From CAYUZU01 sp964448675 (GTDB lineage Bacteria; Planctomycetota; Phycisphaerae; UBA1845; Fen-1342): a stretch of 64,000 nt of DNA. Of the stretch, positions 1 to 13,180 are shown piece by piece (the first letter of the stretch is position 1; each line of letters opens with the position of its first letter). The stretch lies in contig CAYUZU010000006.1 of the NCBI GenBank assembly GCA_964448675.1, forward strand, positions 1 through 64,000, in the 5' to 3' direction. Position numbers and translations under genes: made by a program. The notes beneath the pieces were generated by a model that did not search any database, was not told the DNA's origin, and was given only the letters and a program-made list of their open reading frames with translations.

Positions 1-50
1 CTCGCACAACCGCACTACCCAAACTTCAACCTACCGATGAATAATCCGGG

Positions 51-560
51 CTAGCCGCCGCAACGGACGCGCACCCGGACCTGCGGCCGGCCGTGGTAGT
101 AGCGATACGACGTGGTGGGGGCGCGATGGATGCGAGGGGCCCGGTGATAGGTGCGGTAAGAGCGGTACGCGCGCTCGTAGCGCGGCGTGCAAGATCGCGT
201 TCGGTAGATGCGCTGGGTGCGCACAACGCGCGGGCTCGAATACGACCGATACACGGTGGTTCGCGGCGCAGCGCAGGAGCGGCGCACGCGGTGGTGCGTG
301 ACGTAGTTGCGGTGGCTGCGGTAAGTTGTCGTGCACGAACGCCGTACGTGACGCGTCGGTGCGCGGTCGTGGATGACCACCCGATGGCAGCTGGGATACC
401 GCGGCGAACCGTAGCAGACGTACGTGCGCGCCCGGGGCGTGCAGTACGAGCCGCTGTTGTAGCCGAAGCGGATGCCCCAACTGGCGGCGTTGGCGGGTAG
501 GCAGCAGGCGGCCAGGCCGAGGGCCCCGAGCGAAAGTAGCAGTTTGTTGTGCAGGGTCAT
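51..560 (-). CDS. Secreted Arg/Tyr/Cys-rich protein, unknown function
   Basis: Product of 169 residues. It begins MTLHNKLLLSLGALGLAACC and has a clear signal peptide ending near LPANAAS, so it should be exported. The mature part is unusually rich in arginine, tyrosine, serine, histidine and cysteine, with repeated R-S/Y-R and THHRVRRSC-type segments, giving a strongly basic low-complexity chain. No catalytic domain is recognised. The ATG at 560 is preferred because GAGG lies 8 bases upstream; an in-frame extension to 1295 has no signal peptide at its start and runs antisense to pabB. It stands alone, divergent from pabB. A structural or polymer-binding envelope role is possible but is only inference from composition. 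Confidence 0.72.
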   Translation of the reverse strand: MTLHNKLLLSLGALGLAACCLPANAASWGIRFGYNSGSYCTPRARTYVCYGSPRYPSCHRVVIHDRAPTRHVRRSCTTTYRSHRNYVTHHRVRRSCAAPRTTVYRSYSSPRVVRTQRIYRTRSCTPRYERAYRSYRTYHRAPRIHRAPTTSYRYYHGRPQVRVRVRCGG

Positions 561-776
561 GGATGCGTCCTCACGATTTGTGCGCAATGCCCGAGCGTTG
601 ACTCTTTCCGTCGCTATTGTAGACCCGCGGGCGGGCGGGTCGGTTAGGCGGATTCTTCGGGAATCTCGTCGGGGCGGCGCGGCGGCGGGGAAGGGGCGAT
701 AATATGCGCGTCGGGTGGCGCCCAGCGGCGGGCGCCGTCGCCCGACCCAGTGAGCCGAAGTTCCTGAGGGACACGG

Positions 777-2204
777 TTGGATTTGTCCTGGCAGATCGAG
801 GAAGTCGCGTGGCCGGCGAACGTGGTTGCGGCAGCGGAAGCGCTCGCGGCCCGTGGGGAACTGGCGTGGCTCGATAGTGCGGTCAGCGACCCGCGTCGCG
901 GGCGCTACAGCCTGCTCGCGACAAACCCGTGCGCGATTTTGGAGCAGTTCGACGGTCAGGTGGCGCGGCTTGTCCGTGACGGGCACGTGCTGGCAACCGC
1001 GGCCGATGCCTGGCGCCTCTGGCAAGAAACGCACGCCGCCCTGCCGCGGCTTTGGCCGGCGCCGGGCGGCATCACGCCCGGATGGGTGGGCTACGTCGGG
1101 TTCGAGATGGCGCGTGGGCTCGAGCGTCTGCCGGCGTCCCATCGGGCAGACCTCGGGTTGCCGCTGCTGCGTCTGGGGTTGTACGATCGCGGCATCGTGC
1201 TGGATCACTTGCGGCGCCGGGCGTACGCATTGACTGCCCCGGGGGTCGCCGCAGCGCTGGGCACACAGGAACAACCGGCGCATGATTGGCTGCAACGTTG
1301 GTCTGTGGCGGTCAAAGCGCGGCGTATGCCGAGGTCAGTCGGAATGCGCGAACTGCGGTTCGAGACGACCCGGGCCGAACACGAACGGCGGGTACGGGCG
1401 GCGAGGGCGCATATCGCGGCCGGCGACATCTACCAGGTAAACCTGGCGCACCGCTTGCACGTTGCCGGCGTTGATGATGCGTTGGCGGCGTATGCCGATG
1501 TACGCCAGTCCAATCCCGCAGCCTACGCGGCCCTGTTGCGCTGGTCTGACGGCGCAGTTGCCTCGGTTTCGCCCGAGCTCTTCCTGGCGGTACGCGGCGA
1601 CCGCTTGCTGACGCGGCCGATCAAAGGCACCCGGCCACGCGTCGGCCAGGCGGCGGCGGATGACGTCGCGCGCTGGGCGCTCCTGCAGTCGCCCAAGGAG
1701 GCCGCCGAGCTCGCGATGATCGTCGACTTGCACCGCAACGACCTGGGGCGCGTCTGTCGCTTTGGCAGTGTTCAGGTACCGCATGCGCGGCGACTCGAAG
1801 CCCACCCGACCGTGTTCCATACGGTGGCGGATGTGGTCGGGCGGCTGCGGCCGGAATGCGACGCGCTGATGGCGCTGCGGGCGTGTTTCCCGGCGGGGTC
1901 GATCAGCGGTGTCCCGAAGATCCGCGCGATCGAGATCATTGATGAACTGGAGCCAGTGGCACGGGGCGCGTACACCGGGGCGATTGGCGTGCTCGGGCTC
2001 GACGGACAAATGACGTTCAATGTCGCGATTCGCACTTTACAGATTCACGCGACTACGGCGACACTCTACGTCGGGGGTGGGATTGTGGCCGACTCGGAGC
2101 CTGCCGCCGAATACGCCGAGACGCTGGCCAAGGCACGCGGCATCCTTCGTGGCTTGGGTGTGGCGGTGCCGGCGACCGAGCAAGTGCCAATGAGAGCGAG
2201 GTGA
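777..2204 (+). CDS. pabB: Aminodeoxychorismate synthase component I (PabB)
   Basis: 475 residues, a chorismate-binding enzyme. It would convert chorismate plus amino nitrogen to 4-amino-4-deoxychorismate in folate synthesis, in the cytoplasm. Family motifs are visible: SLLATNPCAI near residue 45, GDIYQVNLAHR, SPELFL, the active-site PIKGTRPR with Lys283, SPKEAAELAMIVDLHRNDLG and FPAGSISGVPK. Lys in PIKGT marks PabB; anthranilate synthase TrpE has PIAGT. The start is a TTG with GAGGGA a few bases upstream. It overlaps pabC by 4 bp (GTGA), implying translational coupling. No PabA glutamine amidotransferase is adjacent, so the amidotransferase subunit must be encoded elsewhere. Confidence 0.93.
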   Translation: MDLSWQIEEVAWPANVVAAAEALAARGELAWLDSAVSDPRRGRYSLLATNPCAILEQFDGQVARLVRDGHVLATAADAWRLWQETHAALPRLWPAPGGITPGWVGYVGFEMARGLERLPASHRADLGLPLLRLGLYDRGIVLDHLRRRAYALTAPGVAAALGTQEQPAHDWLQRWSVAVKARRMPRSVGMRELRFETTRAEHERRVRAARAHIAAGDIYQVNLAHRLHVAGVDDALAAYADVRQSNPAAYAALLRWSDGAVASVSPELFLAVRGDRLLTRPIKGTRPRVGQAAADDVARWALLQSPKEAAELAMIVDLHRNDLGRVCRFGSVQVPHARRLEAHPTVFHTVADVVGRLRPECDALMALRACFPAGSISGVPKIRAIEIIDELEPVARGAYTGAIGVLGLDGQMTFNVAIRTLQIHATTATLYVGGGIVADSEPAAEYAETLAKARGILRGLGVAVPATEQVPMRAR

Positions 2205-3073
2205 ACGTGAGCGCGCAGCCGCGACAGTGGGTCTTGGTCAACGGCGAAATCGTGCCGGCGCATGCAGCGTGTGTCAGCGTGTTTGACTCCAGTTTCCTGC
2301 AGGGAATCGGGCTGTTCGAGACACTGCGGGCCTATGGGGGGCAGGTGTTTCGACTCGAGCGGCACGTTGATCGGCTGGTGCAGTCGGCGCAATCGCTCGG
2401 ATGGACTGCCGTCCCGGATGGGGACGTGCTGGCCGCGGGGGTTGTGCGATTGCTATCGGCGGCGCAGTTGGGCGATGCCCGCGTTCGGCTGACCGTGACG
2501 ACAGGGTCGCTCCAGGCCCAGGGGGATCATACACCCGAGCTGACGGTGGTCGCATCGGTCGACGCCACGCGGCCGTATCCGCCCGAGTATTATCGCAATG
2601 GTGTGACGGTGGTCATGTCGCAATGCTGTCGGTCGCCGGAGGATCCGACCGCCGGCCATAAGACCACGAGTTACTTTGATCGGCTGGCGTCGTTGCGCGC
2701 GGCGCACACGACCGGGGCGTTCGAAGTACTGTGGCGAACAGCGACGGGGGACGTGGCGCAGGCGGCGCTTGGCAATCTGTTTGTGGTGCGCAACGAGCAG
2801 TTGCTGACCCCGCCGGTGGCTGCTCGCGTGGTGCCGGGGATTACGCGGGCGACGGTGATGGAGTTGGCAGTCGAGCGGGGCATCCCGGTGCGCGAGGCGA
2901 TGTTGTCGGTGGAGGACGTCGTGGGCGCGGACGAGGTATTTCTGACAAACACCATGGTCGAGCTCATGCCGGTTGTGCGCATCGGACGCGAACGCATCGG
3001 CAACGAGAAGCCGGGGGATGTCACAAGAGACCTGGCGGGTGCGTTCGGTGATCTGCTGGATCGGGAGGCATGA
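2201..3073 (+). CDS. pabC: Aminodeoxychorismate lyase (PabC), class IV aminotransferase fold
   Basis: 290 residues, a PLP enzyme of the branched-chain aminotransferase/4-amino-4-deoxychorismate lyase family. In this context it should release pyruvate to give p-aminobenzoate. Visible are the N-terminal VLVNGEIVP and SVFDSSFLQGIGLFETLRAY segments, the likely PLP lysine Lys154 in GHKTTSYFDRL, and the C-terminal VVPGITRATVMELA and DEVFLTNTMVELMPV motifs. The GTG start at 2201 overlaps the pabB stop; a second GTG follows two codons later. The family also contains D-amino-acid and branched-chain transaminases, but overlap with pabB favours PabC. It converges with the next gene with no gap between stop codons. 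Confidence 0.88.
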   Translation: MNVSAQPRQWVLVNGEIVPAHAACVSVFDSSFLQGIGLFETLRAYGGQVFRLERHVDRLVQSAQSLGWTAVPDGDVLAAGVVRLLSAAQLGDARVRLTVTTGSLQAQGDHTPELTVVASVDATRPYPPEYYRNGVTVVMSQCCRSPEDPTAGHKTTSYFDRLASLRAAHTTGAFEVLWRTATGDVAQAALGNLFVVRNEQLLTPPVAARVVPGITRATVMELAVERGIPVREAMLSVEDVVGADEVFLTNTMVELMPVVRIGRERIGNEKPGDVTRDLAGAFGDLLDREA

Positions 3074-3712
3074 TCAGGGCGCACCGCGCCCAGTCTCGCA
3101 GTTCCAGCAGACTTCGAAATGCAGCGGGTTGTCCTCGCCGCAATGAGGACAGTGCCATTGGTCGTGCTCGGCGGCCTGGCGGGCTTTGTCGAACTCGGCA
3201 CGGGCGTGCTCGATGAGCCAGAGCACCTCGAAGTAGAATTCGCTGGCGACCATGATGCGCGAGACGGTGATGCTGGGCGTACCATAGACTTTTCGCAGCG
3301 CGTTCTCGCGTTCCTCGAAGTGCGGCACGTGCTCGTGTACGAGCAGCATGTGCATGCCGGCGACGGGCAGCGGGCGGCACAAGTCGGCGTCGACGGGAAA
3401 CCAGTCGCGCGTGGGGCGCAGGGCGGCGAGGTCGAACGGGGCATCGCATCGAGGGCACTGGTCGGCGGAGGCGCCGGCCAGGGGGTGGTCGCAGTGGGCG
3501 CAGTCGAGCCCGAAGTCGGGCAGCGGCCGTTCGTTGCCGGTGAAGCGTGGTGGCCGCAGGCGTGTCCAGGACTGAACGAGCTCGGGGATGATGAGTTCGC
3601 GGCCGCACTCAGGGCAGCGGTGGCTGGGGAGGCCCATGAGAGGGTACTGGCAGTTGGGGCAGACGAGGCCCCAGTCGGGAATGGGGAGTTGATTGAGATT
3701 GATGTCGGTCAT
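3074..3712 (-). CDS. Protein with three zinc ribbons, possible DUF2007-like core
   Basis: 212 residues with no signal peptide. Three CxxC...CxxC zinc-ribbon modules are visible: CPNC/CPEC near residues 18-36, CAHC/CPRC near 70-89, and CPHC/CWNC near 190-208. Between the second and third lies a segment (DLCRPLPVAGMHMLLV..., VASEFYFEVLWLIEHAR) that could be a small alpha-beta domain of the DUF2007 type; that match is tentative. Such proteins are probably cytosolic and metal-binding, with no assigned role. ATG at 3712. The stop abuts the pabC stop, and carB lies divergently upstream. Confidence 0.75.
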   Translation of the reverse strand: MTDINLNQLPIPDWGLVCPNCQYPLMGLPSHRCPECGRELIIPELVQSWTRLRPPRFTGNERPLPDFGLDCAHCDHPLAGASADQCPRCDAPFDLAALRPTRDWFPVDADLCRPLPVAGMHMLLVHEHVPHFEERENALRKVYGTPSITVSRIMVASEFYFEVLWLIEHARAEFDKARQAAEHDQWHCPHCGEDNPLHFEVCWNCETGRGAP

Positions 3713-3883
3713 GGCGGTGGATTGTAGCTGCGTTGGGTGCGGTGCGGGCCTTGCCGGGATCGATCACGGTTCCGTGGCGTCTGGGAACCGCGGGGATTGG
3801 CTTGTGTCTGTTGTCTAAGGCGTTATCCTACCACAGTTTTTGTCCGTAGGACGGTGGCAGCGAAGGGCAGGTTTTGGACGCGT

Positions 3884-7593
<3,710 letters not shown>

Positions 7594-7597
<4 letters not shown>

Positions 7598-8781
7598 TTG
7601 CCAAACTCGCGCTCGAAGATGGCACGGTGTTCACCGGTGTTTCGTTCGGCACCACCGGCACACGCACGGGGGAGGTCGTGTTCAACACGGCTTTGACCGG
7701 TTACCAGGAGGTGATTACGGATCCGTCGTATTGCGGGCAGATCGTCACGATGACATTCCCGTTGATGGGCAACTACGGCGTGAATCCGGACGACGTGGAA
7801 TCGGGGCGGCCGCACCTGTCGGGATTCGTCGTCAAGGAGTTGCCGACCCGGCCGAGCAACTTTCGCGCGACGGCGGACCTGCCCGAGGTGCTGCGCGAGT
7901 TGGGGGTGATCGGGATCGCCGGGGTCGATACGCGCGCGCTGACACGGCGCGTGCGGGTGCAGGGGGCTTTGCGCGGCGTGGTGTCGACGGAGATCACGGA
8001 CGATGTCCAACTGGTGCGCCAGGCACAGGCCGCGCCGCTCATGAACGGCGCCAACCTCGTCGAGCAGGTCGCGCCGAGCCAGTTCGGCGAGTGGAACGAG
8101 GGGCTATGGACGTTCGAGCCGGCGGCAGCCGGACAGACGACGGAACCGGGCTGTCATGTCGCCGTGATCGACTGTGGCGTGAAGCGTAATATCCTCCGAC
8201 ATCTGAGCACGACGGGCTGCCGGGTGACCGTCGCGCCGGCGAGCGCGTCGGCTGGGGAAATCCTGGACCGGCGACCGGACGCAATCGTGGTGAGCAACGG
8301 GCCGGGTGATCCGGCGGCCGTGCAGCCGACGGTGGCGACCTTGCGCGACCTTGTTGGACGCGTGCCGCTGTTCGGGATTTGCCTGGGGCATCAGATGCTG
8401 GCGTTGGCCCTGGGCGCGGAGACGTACAAGTTGCGGTTTGGGCATCACGGCGCGAACGTGCCGGTGATGAATCGGCGCTTTGACCGCGTCGAGATAACGA
8501 GCCAAAACCACGGCTTCGCGGTGACAGAGGATTCACTGCTGAAGGTGGGGGCCGAGGCGTCGCACATCAACCTCAACGACAACAGCATCGAGGGGCTGTT
8601 CAGTGAGGACAAGCAGGTGCTCGCGGTGCAGTTTCACCCGGAGGCAAGCCCGGGGCCGCACGACGCGGATTACCTGTTCGCGAATTTCGTGGCGGCGGTG
8701 CGCGCCAAGCGGCCGCTGGACGGCGAGCTCTTGCGGCCGGTGGCCCGGACGGCGGGGGCCGCAGCGTCACGCGGCGATTGA
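7594..8781 (+). CDS. carA: Carbamoyl-phosphate synthase small subunit (glutaminase)
   Basis: 395 residues. It hydrolyses glutamine and channels ammonia to CarB. The N-terminal CPSase small-chain domain is clear (LEDGTVFTGVSFG, GEVVFNTALTGYQEVITDPSYCGQIV). The class I glutamine amidotransferase domain has the nucleophile Cys263 in FGICLGHQM and the His/Glu pair in FHPEASPGP. The ATG overlaps the carB stop (ATGA), so translation is coupled. Gene order carB then carA is the reverse of E. coli. There is no attenuator-like structure immediately upstream because the gene is internal to the operon. Confidence 0.97.
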
Positions 8782-8868
8782 CACGGGCGCAGCCCGGCGG
8801 CTACATTTCGCCCGCATTCTCCCGATTTTCCCAGCACTGGTGCGCGCCCGGATGCCAAAGGGGTCGAC

Positions 8869-10620
8869 ATGCAGCGGCGTTTCCAGATTCGCGATCTGAT
8901 CCCGGTCGGCGGTGAGCGTGTCGCGTGGCGCGAGGCGTGGCCGCGCGGCGGCGCACAGTGGATGGCGGCGGGGCTGCTGGTCGTGGTGTTCGCGTTGTAC
9001 CTGGTGGTGTGGATTCGCGGTAACGACGACTTCCTGTTTGACCCGATGCGGCAGAACGACGACGCGCGCGGCGTGCTGATTGCGCTGCATCGCTATGCGG
9101 CGGAGCCGTTGCTGGTGGACGATCCGATCGCGCACGACCTGGAGATCATGCTGCCGCCGGCGTTTCGGTACCTGCACCGGGGCCTGGTGCCGGTGTTCGG
9201 GGTGTACGTGTCGTCGAACATCGTGCAGGGGCTGTGCTATGGGCTGATCTTCGTGGCGGGGTGGGTGCTGGTGCGCTCGCGCCGTGGCGGCCTGGCGGCG
9301 GGGCTGCTGCTGCTGTTCATGATGCTGCACACCTGGATGGTGGGGAATCGCATCGCCGGCGGGCTGCCGCGGGCGTTCGGGTTGCCGGCGCTGGCGTTGT
9401 GGGTCGCGGGGGCGCTGACAGGCAGCGAGCGCGTGCGCTATGGCGCGATCGTGCTCAGTGCGGCGATGTACCCCTCGACGCTGCTGATCATGCTCGGGGC
9501 CGAGGCGATGATCGCACTGGGCGGGCGCTGGCGGCAGCCGCTCGGCGCGGCGCGGGGGCGGTGGGTGCGGTTTGTGCTGCTGCTGGTGGTTTGTGCGGCG
9601 ATCATGCTGCCGTATATGGCGCAGCGGCGCGAGCTGGGACGGGTGCCGTGGTTGCACGAGATGCAGGATGACCCGGTGATCGGCGGCAGCGGGCGCGTGC
9701 CGCTCATCAAGTTTCGCGACCCGCTAGCCGAGTACAGCCGGCACTTGACCTTTCCGTTCGAGTTCCGCGGCGAGACGCCGTTTCCGCGGCTGGGTGAGCG
9801 GTACGAGGCGATGGACCACACGGTGCCGCTGGTGATCCTGGTGCTGCTGCTGTTGCTGATCCCGTGGCGCCTGGCGCCGCCGGTGCCGGCGTTGATCGCG
9901 CTGCTGGCGTCGGCGACGCTGCTGTATTACCTGGGACGGGTGCTGGCGTTTCGGCTGTACGAGCCGGACCGGTTCATCCACTATGGCATTCTGATGTGTC
10001 CGATCCTGCTGACGACGTCGTCGCTGGGGCTGATCGGGTATCGCTGGTCGGAGCGCTGGCGGCCAGTGTTGCGGAATGTGGTCGTGGCGCTGTTTATCCT
10101 CGGGTTGTGCTGGGCGGCGGGTGACGGGATTCGACGGCACAACGCGATCGTGATCGCCTACGGCAACGAGCCCGCGCTGTACGACTTTGTCCGCTCGTTG
10201 CCGCCAGATACGCGCATTGCGGTGCATCCCAAGGACGGCCAGGGGATCAGCTACTGGACCGGCCGGGCGACGACCGATCACTGGGAGACGTTCGGGCCGA
10301 TCCTGTTCGCGGCGTGGGACCGGCATCGCGCGCGAACCGAGGACACGCTGGCCGCGTTGTACGCGACGGAACGCCAGACGGTGCTGGATTACGCCGAGGC
10401 GTACGACATTACGCATTTCTGGATCAACACGGATCGCTACGGGCCCGAGTTTCGCGACACCGAGCTGTTTCGGCCGTTGCGTGATTTCGCGGCGGCGCTG
10501 TTGCAGGACGTGGAAGCGCCGGACGCCCTCGTTTTCAGTGCTATTCCACAGGAGGCGGTGGTTTTCGCGCAAGACGAGATGAAGCTGGTGGCGGTCGCGC
10601 GGCTGCGCGCGGCGTGGTGA
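8869..10620 (+). CDS. Polytopic membrane protein, unknown function
   Basis: 583 residues with about nine to ten hydrophobic segments, for example AAGLLVVVFALYLVVWI near residue 35, YGLIFVAGWVLV, AAGLLLLFMMLH, VRFVLLLVVCAAIML, VPLVILVLLLLLIPW and VVVALFILGLCWAAG. A soluble C-terminal portion of about 170 residues follows (YDFVRSLPPDTRIAVHP...). The architecture recalls GT-C-type membrane glycosyltransferases, with a loop after the first helix carrying acidic residues (NDDFLFDPMRQNDD), but no diagnostic motif secures that. It follows carA by 87 bases and precedes a flavoprotein often linked with surface polysaccharide loci, so a role in envelope glycans is plausible inference. Confidence 0.8.
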   Translation: MQRRFQIRDLIPVGGERVAWREAWPRGGAQWMAAGLLVVVFALYLVVWIRGNDDFLFDPMRQNDDARGVLIALHRYAAEPLLVDDPIAHDLEIMLPPAFRYLHRGLVPVFGVYVSSNIVQGLCYGLIFVAGWVLVRSRRGGLAAGLLLLFMMLHTWMVGNRIAGGLPRAFGLPALALWVAGALTGSERVRYGAIVLSAAMYPSTLLIMLGAEAMIALGGRWRQPLGAARGRWVRFVLLLVVCAAIMLPYMAQRRELGRVPWLHEMQDDPVIGGSGRVPLIKFRDPLAEYSRHLTFPFEFRGETPFPRLGERYEAMDHTVPLVILVLLLLLIPWRLAPPVPALIALLASATLLYYLGRVLAFRLYEPDRFIHYGILMCPILLTTSSLGLIGYRWSERWRPVLRNVVVALFILGLCWAAGDGIRRHNAIVIAYGNEPALYDFVRSLPPDTRIAVHPKDGQGISYWTGRATTDHWETFGPILFAAWDRHRARTEDTLAALYATERQTVLDYAEAYDITHFWINTDRYGPEFRDTELFRPLRDFAAALLQDVEAPDALVFSAIPQEAVVFAQDEMKLVAVARLRAAW

Positions 10621-10748
10621 CGCTGGAGGCCGAACGGCGATGGCGCCGGTGGGCGGCGCTACCGGGGCGGGCCGGATGGCGGTAGGATGGCGCGCGGGAA
10701 AGGGATTTCGCTGGTGCTCTTCGCGGCAACAAAGGCAGGCGCGATTCT

Positions 10749-12251
10749 ATGTCGGATGCGATCATCATTGGGGCCGGCCCGGCGGGGCTGACCGCGGGTT
10801 ACGAGCTGCAGAAGCTGGGGCGGTCGTCGACGGTGCTGGAGGCGGACCGGCAGGTGGGCGGTATCTCGCGCACGGTCGACTACCGCGGGTTCCGGTTTGA
10901 CATCGGCGGGCACCGGTTCTTCTCGAAGATCCCCCTGATCAACGAGATCTGGGACGAGATCCTCGACGAGGAGTTCCTGCTGCGGCCGCGGCTGTCGCGG
11001 ATCTACTACAAGGGGACGTTCTTTGATTATCCGCTGAAGGCGGGCAACGCGCTGCGCGGACTGGGCCTGCTCGAGACGCTGCGCTGCGGGCTGAGCTATG
11101 CGCGGGCGAACCTGTTCCCGAACCGGGATCCGCAGTCGTTCGAGGAGTGGGTGGCGAATCGCTTCGGCTACCGACTGTACCGCATCTTCTTCAAGACGTA
11201 CACGGAGAAGGTATGGGGGATTCCGTGCGACCAGATCTCGGCGGACTGGGCGGCGCAGCGCATCAAGGGCCTGTCGCTGTGGAACGCGGTGCGCAGCGCG
11301 CTGTTGGGCAGCGGCAAGACCGCCGACGGCAAGGTCATCACCACGCTTATCGACGAGTTCAAGTATCCGCGGCTGGGGCCGGGGCAGATGTGGGAGGCGT
11401 GCGAGCGGCGGCTGGCGGAGCACGGGAACGCCACGCTGCGGGGGGTGAAGGTCGAGCGGATCCGGCACCGCGGCGGGCGCGTCGAGTGTGTCTATGGGCG
11501 CGACGCGGCCGGCGCGCTGACCGAGTACGGCGGTACGGACTTCATCTCGTCGATGCCGCTGCGCGACCTGGTGCGGGCGCTGGACCCGGCACCGCCGGCG
11601 GAGGTGCTGGCGGCGGCGAGTCGGCTGCGTTACCGCGACTACCTGACGGTGGTGCTGGTGGTGAAGCGGCCGGAGGTGTTCCCCGACAACTGGATCTACA
11701 TCCATTCGCCGGACGTGAAGATGGGGCGGATTCAGAATTACAAGAACTGGTCGCCGGCGATGGTGCCGGACGCGTCGCGGACATCACTGGGGCTGGAGTA
11801 CTTCCTGTGGGACAGTGATGAGGAATGGGATTGGCCGGACGAGCGGCTGATCGAGCTCGGCCGGCGCGAGTGTGCCCGGCTCGGGCTGATCGCGGCGGAC
11901 GAGGTCGAGGATGGCACCGTGGTGCGTATGCCCAAGGCCTATCCGGTGTACGACCAGGATTATCAGCGGACCGTCGATACGCTGCGGGCGTACATGGGGC
12001 TGTTCGAGAACCTGCAGACAGTGGGGCGCAACGGGCAGCATCGGTACAACAACCAGGATCACTCGATGCTGACCGCGGTGTATGCGGCGCGGAACACGGT
12101 CGGCGAGCGTCATGATGAGTGGTCCGTGAATACCGAGCAGGAGTATCACGAGGAGGATCGGCGGGACAAGTCGGCGGCGACGGGGGATCGGCTGGTGCCG
12201 CAGCGCGTGGGCGCCGGCAATGAGCAACGATCGGGGGGCGGGATCCAGTGA
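10749..12251 (+). CDS. FAD-dependent oxidoreductase (UGM/amine-oxidase-like)
   Basis: 500 residues. The N terminus carries a Rossmann dinucleotide site, IIGAGPAGLTAGYEL, then the amine-oxidase-type EADRQVGGISRTV and FDIGGHRFFSK. The C-terminal FAD contact region includes NGQHRYNNQDHSMLTAVYAARN. This is the family that includes UDP-galactopyranose mutase and protoporphyrinogen oxidase relatives and is often found beside polysaccharide genes. The substrate cannot be read from sequence. About 35 residues at the C terminus are charged and low complexity. ATG at 10749. The preceding membrane protein is 128 bases away on the same strand. Confidence 0.85.
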   Translation: MSDAIIIGAGPAGLTAGYELQKLGRSSTVLEADRQVGGISRTVDYRGFRFDIGGHRFFSKIPLINEIWDEILDEEFLLRPRLSRIYYKGTFFDYPLKAGNALRGLGLLETLRCGLSYARANLFPNRDPQSFEEWVANRFGYRLYRIFFKTYTEKVWGIPCDQISADWAAQRIKGLSLWNAVRSALLGSGKTADGKVITTLIDEFKYPRLGPGQMWEACERRLAEHGNATLRGVKVERIRHRGGRVECVYGRDAAGALTEYGGTDFISSMPLRDLVRALDPAPPAEVLAAASRLRYRDYLTVVLVVKRPEVFPDNWIYIHSPDVKMGRIQNYKNWSPAMVPDASRTSLGLEYFLWDSDEEWDWPDERLIELGRRECARLGLIAADEVEDGTVVRMPKAYPVYDQDYQRTVDTLRAYMGLFENLQTVGRNGQHRYNNQDHSMLTAVYAARNTVGERHDEWSVNTEQEYHEEDRRDKSAATGDRLVPQRVGAGNEQRSGGGIQ

Positions 12252-12389
12252 AGGAGCGGAGGGGGCCCCGGCCGGACAAAGCGGAGCAATGTCCTACAGT
12301 TTGCTCCGGGTGCGGCGCGGGGGTACATTCATGAGCGGCACGGGCGGATGGGCAGGGCCGCCGGCCACACAGGCACGGGAGTCGGAGAC

Positions 12390-12815
12390 ATGTCTTATCG
12401 CATCACCAAGGAGCACGTCTGGGTCGGGCCGGTAGATGATCGGCCAGGGGCGTTGGCGGAGAAGCTGCACGACCTGGCCGAAGGCGGACTGAACCTGGAG
12501 CTGATCATCTCGCGGCGCGACTGGTCGGGCGTGGGATTGCTGTTCGTGTCGCCGTTGCGCACGCTGGACGAGCTCGAGGTCGCCGCGCAGGCGGGTTTGT
12601 CGCAGGAGAAGTCGATTCGCACGATCCGCATCGAAGGACCGAACGCGAAGGGGCTCGGCTCGCGGATCGCCGGTGCGATCGCGGACGCAGGCCTGAATAT
12701 GCGCGGTTTTTCGGCGGCGGCACTGGGCGAGCAGTCGGTGACGAACATTGCGTTCGATAATGACGCCGACGGCGACCGGGCGCGCGAGATCCTGGACAAG
12801 CTGCTCAACGGATAG
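12390..12815 (+). CDS. ACT-domain protein, possible amino-acid sensor
   Basis: 141 residues with two ACT-like halves: YRITKEHVWVGPVDDRPGALAEKLHDLAEGGLNLELIISRR and, in the second half, IRIEGPNAKGLGSRIAGAIADAGLNMRGFSAAALGEQS. ACT domains bind small ligands, usually amino acids. No catalytic domain is attached, so this is a free-standing sensor or regulator. The ATG at 12390 is preferred over one 14 codons upstream because it begins the conserved ACT strand and has a purine-rich GGAGTCGGAG just before it. It sits 5 bases before the next gene, so the two are probably co-transcribed. Confidence 0.82.
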   Translation: MSYRITKEHVWVGPVDDRPGALAEKLHDLAEGGLNLELIISRRDWSGVGLLFVSPLRTLDELEVAAQAGLSQEKSIRTIRIEGPNAKGLGSRIAGAIADAGLNMRGFSAAALGEQSVTNIAFDNDADGDRAREILDKLLNG

Positions 12816-12820
12816 CCGCG

Positions 12821-13126
12821 ATGGCGCTGGACTGCCAGTCCTGCGGGGCGTGTTGCGTGGGGCTGGACGTGCTGCTGAGCGCGGAAGAGGCGGCGCAGTT
12901 CGCCGCGGAGCCGGCGCTGGTGCGGGTGCACTCGCGTGCGGCGGGGCCGGCGCTGTACTTCATGGCGCGCGACGCAGCCACCGATCGCTGCCTGGCGCTG
13001 CAAGGACCGCTCAGTGCGTGCAGGTGCACCATTTACGAGCACCGGCCGGCGCTGTGCCGTGAGTTGGCGGCTGGGTCGGTGCACTGCCACGAGGCCCGGC
13101 GGCGCGTACACGGGGTGGGACAATGA
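12821..13126 (+). CDS. YkgJ-family cysteine cluster protein
   Basis: 101 residues, cytosolic. The hallmark CxxCGACC cluster is at residues 5-11 (CQSCGACC). Later come CRCTIYEHRPALCRELAAGSVHC, matching the CxxYxxRPxxCR pattern of the YkgJ/UPF0153 family, whose cysteines probably bind iron or zinc. The function of the family is not established. Its coupling to the ACT-domain gene (5-base gap) is a neighbourhood observation only. Confidence 0.88.
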   Translation: MALDCQSCGACCVGLDVLLSAEEAAQFAAEPALVRVHSRAAGPALYFMARDAATDRCLALQGPLSACRCTIYEHRPALCRELAAGSVHCHEARRRVHGVGQ

Positions 13127-13180
13127 ACAACGATTGATGATCAGTTGGTCGGTGACAGTTCTCTGTCGTCGGTTGTCAGG

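Noticed and set aside
777..2204. Anthranilate synthase TrpE as alternative
   Set aside because: Active site reads PIKGT, not PIAGT, and a pabC gene overlaps; no trp genes nearby.
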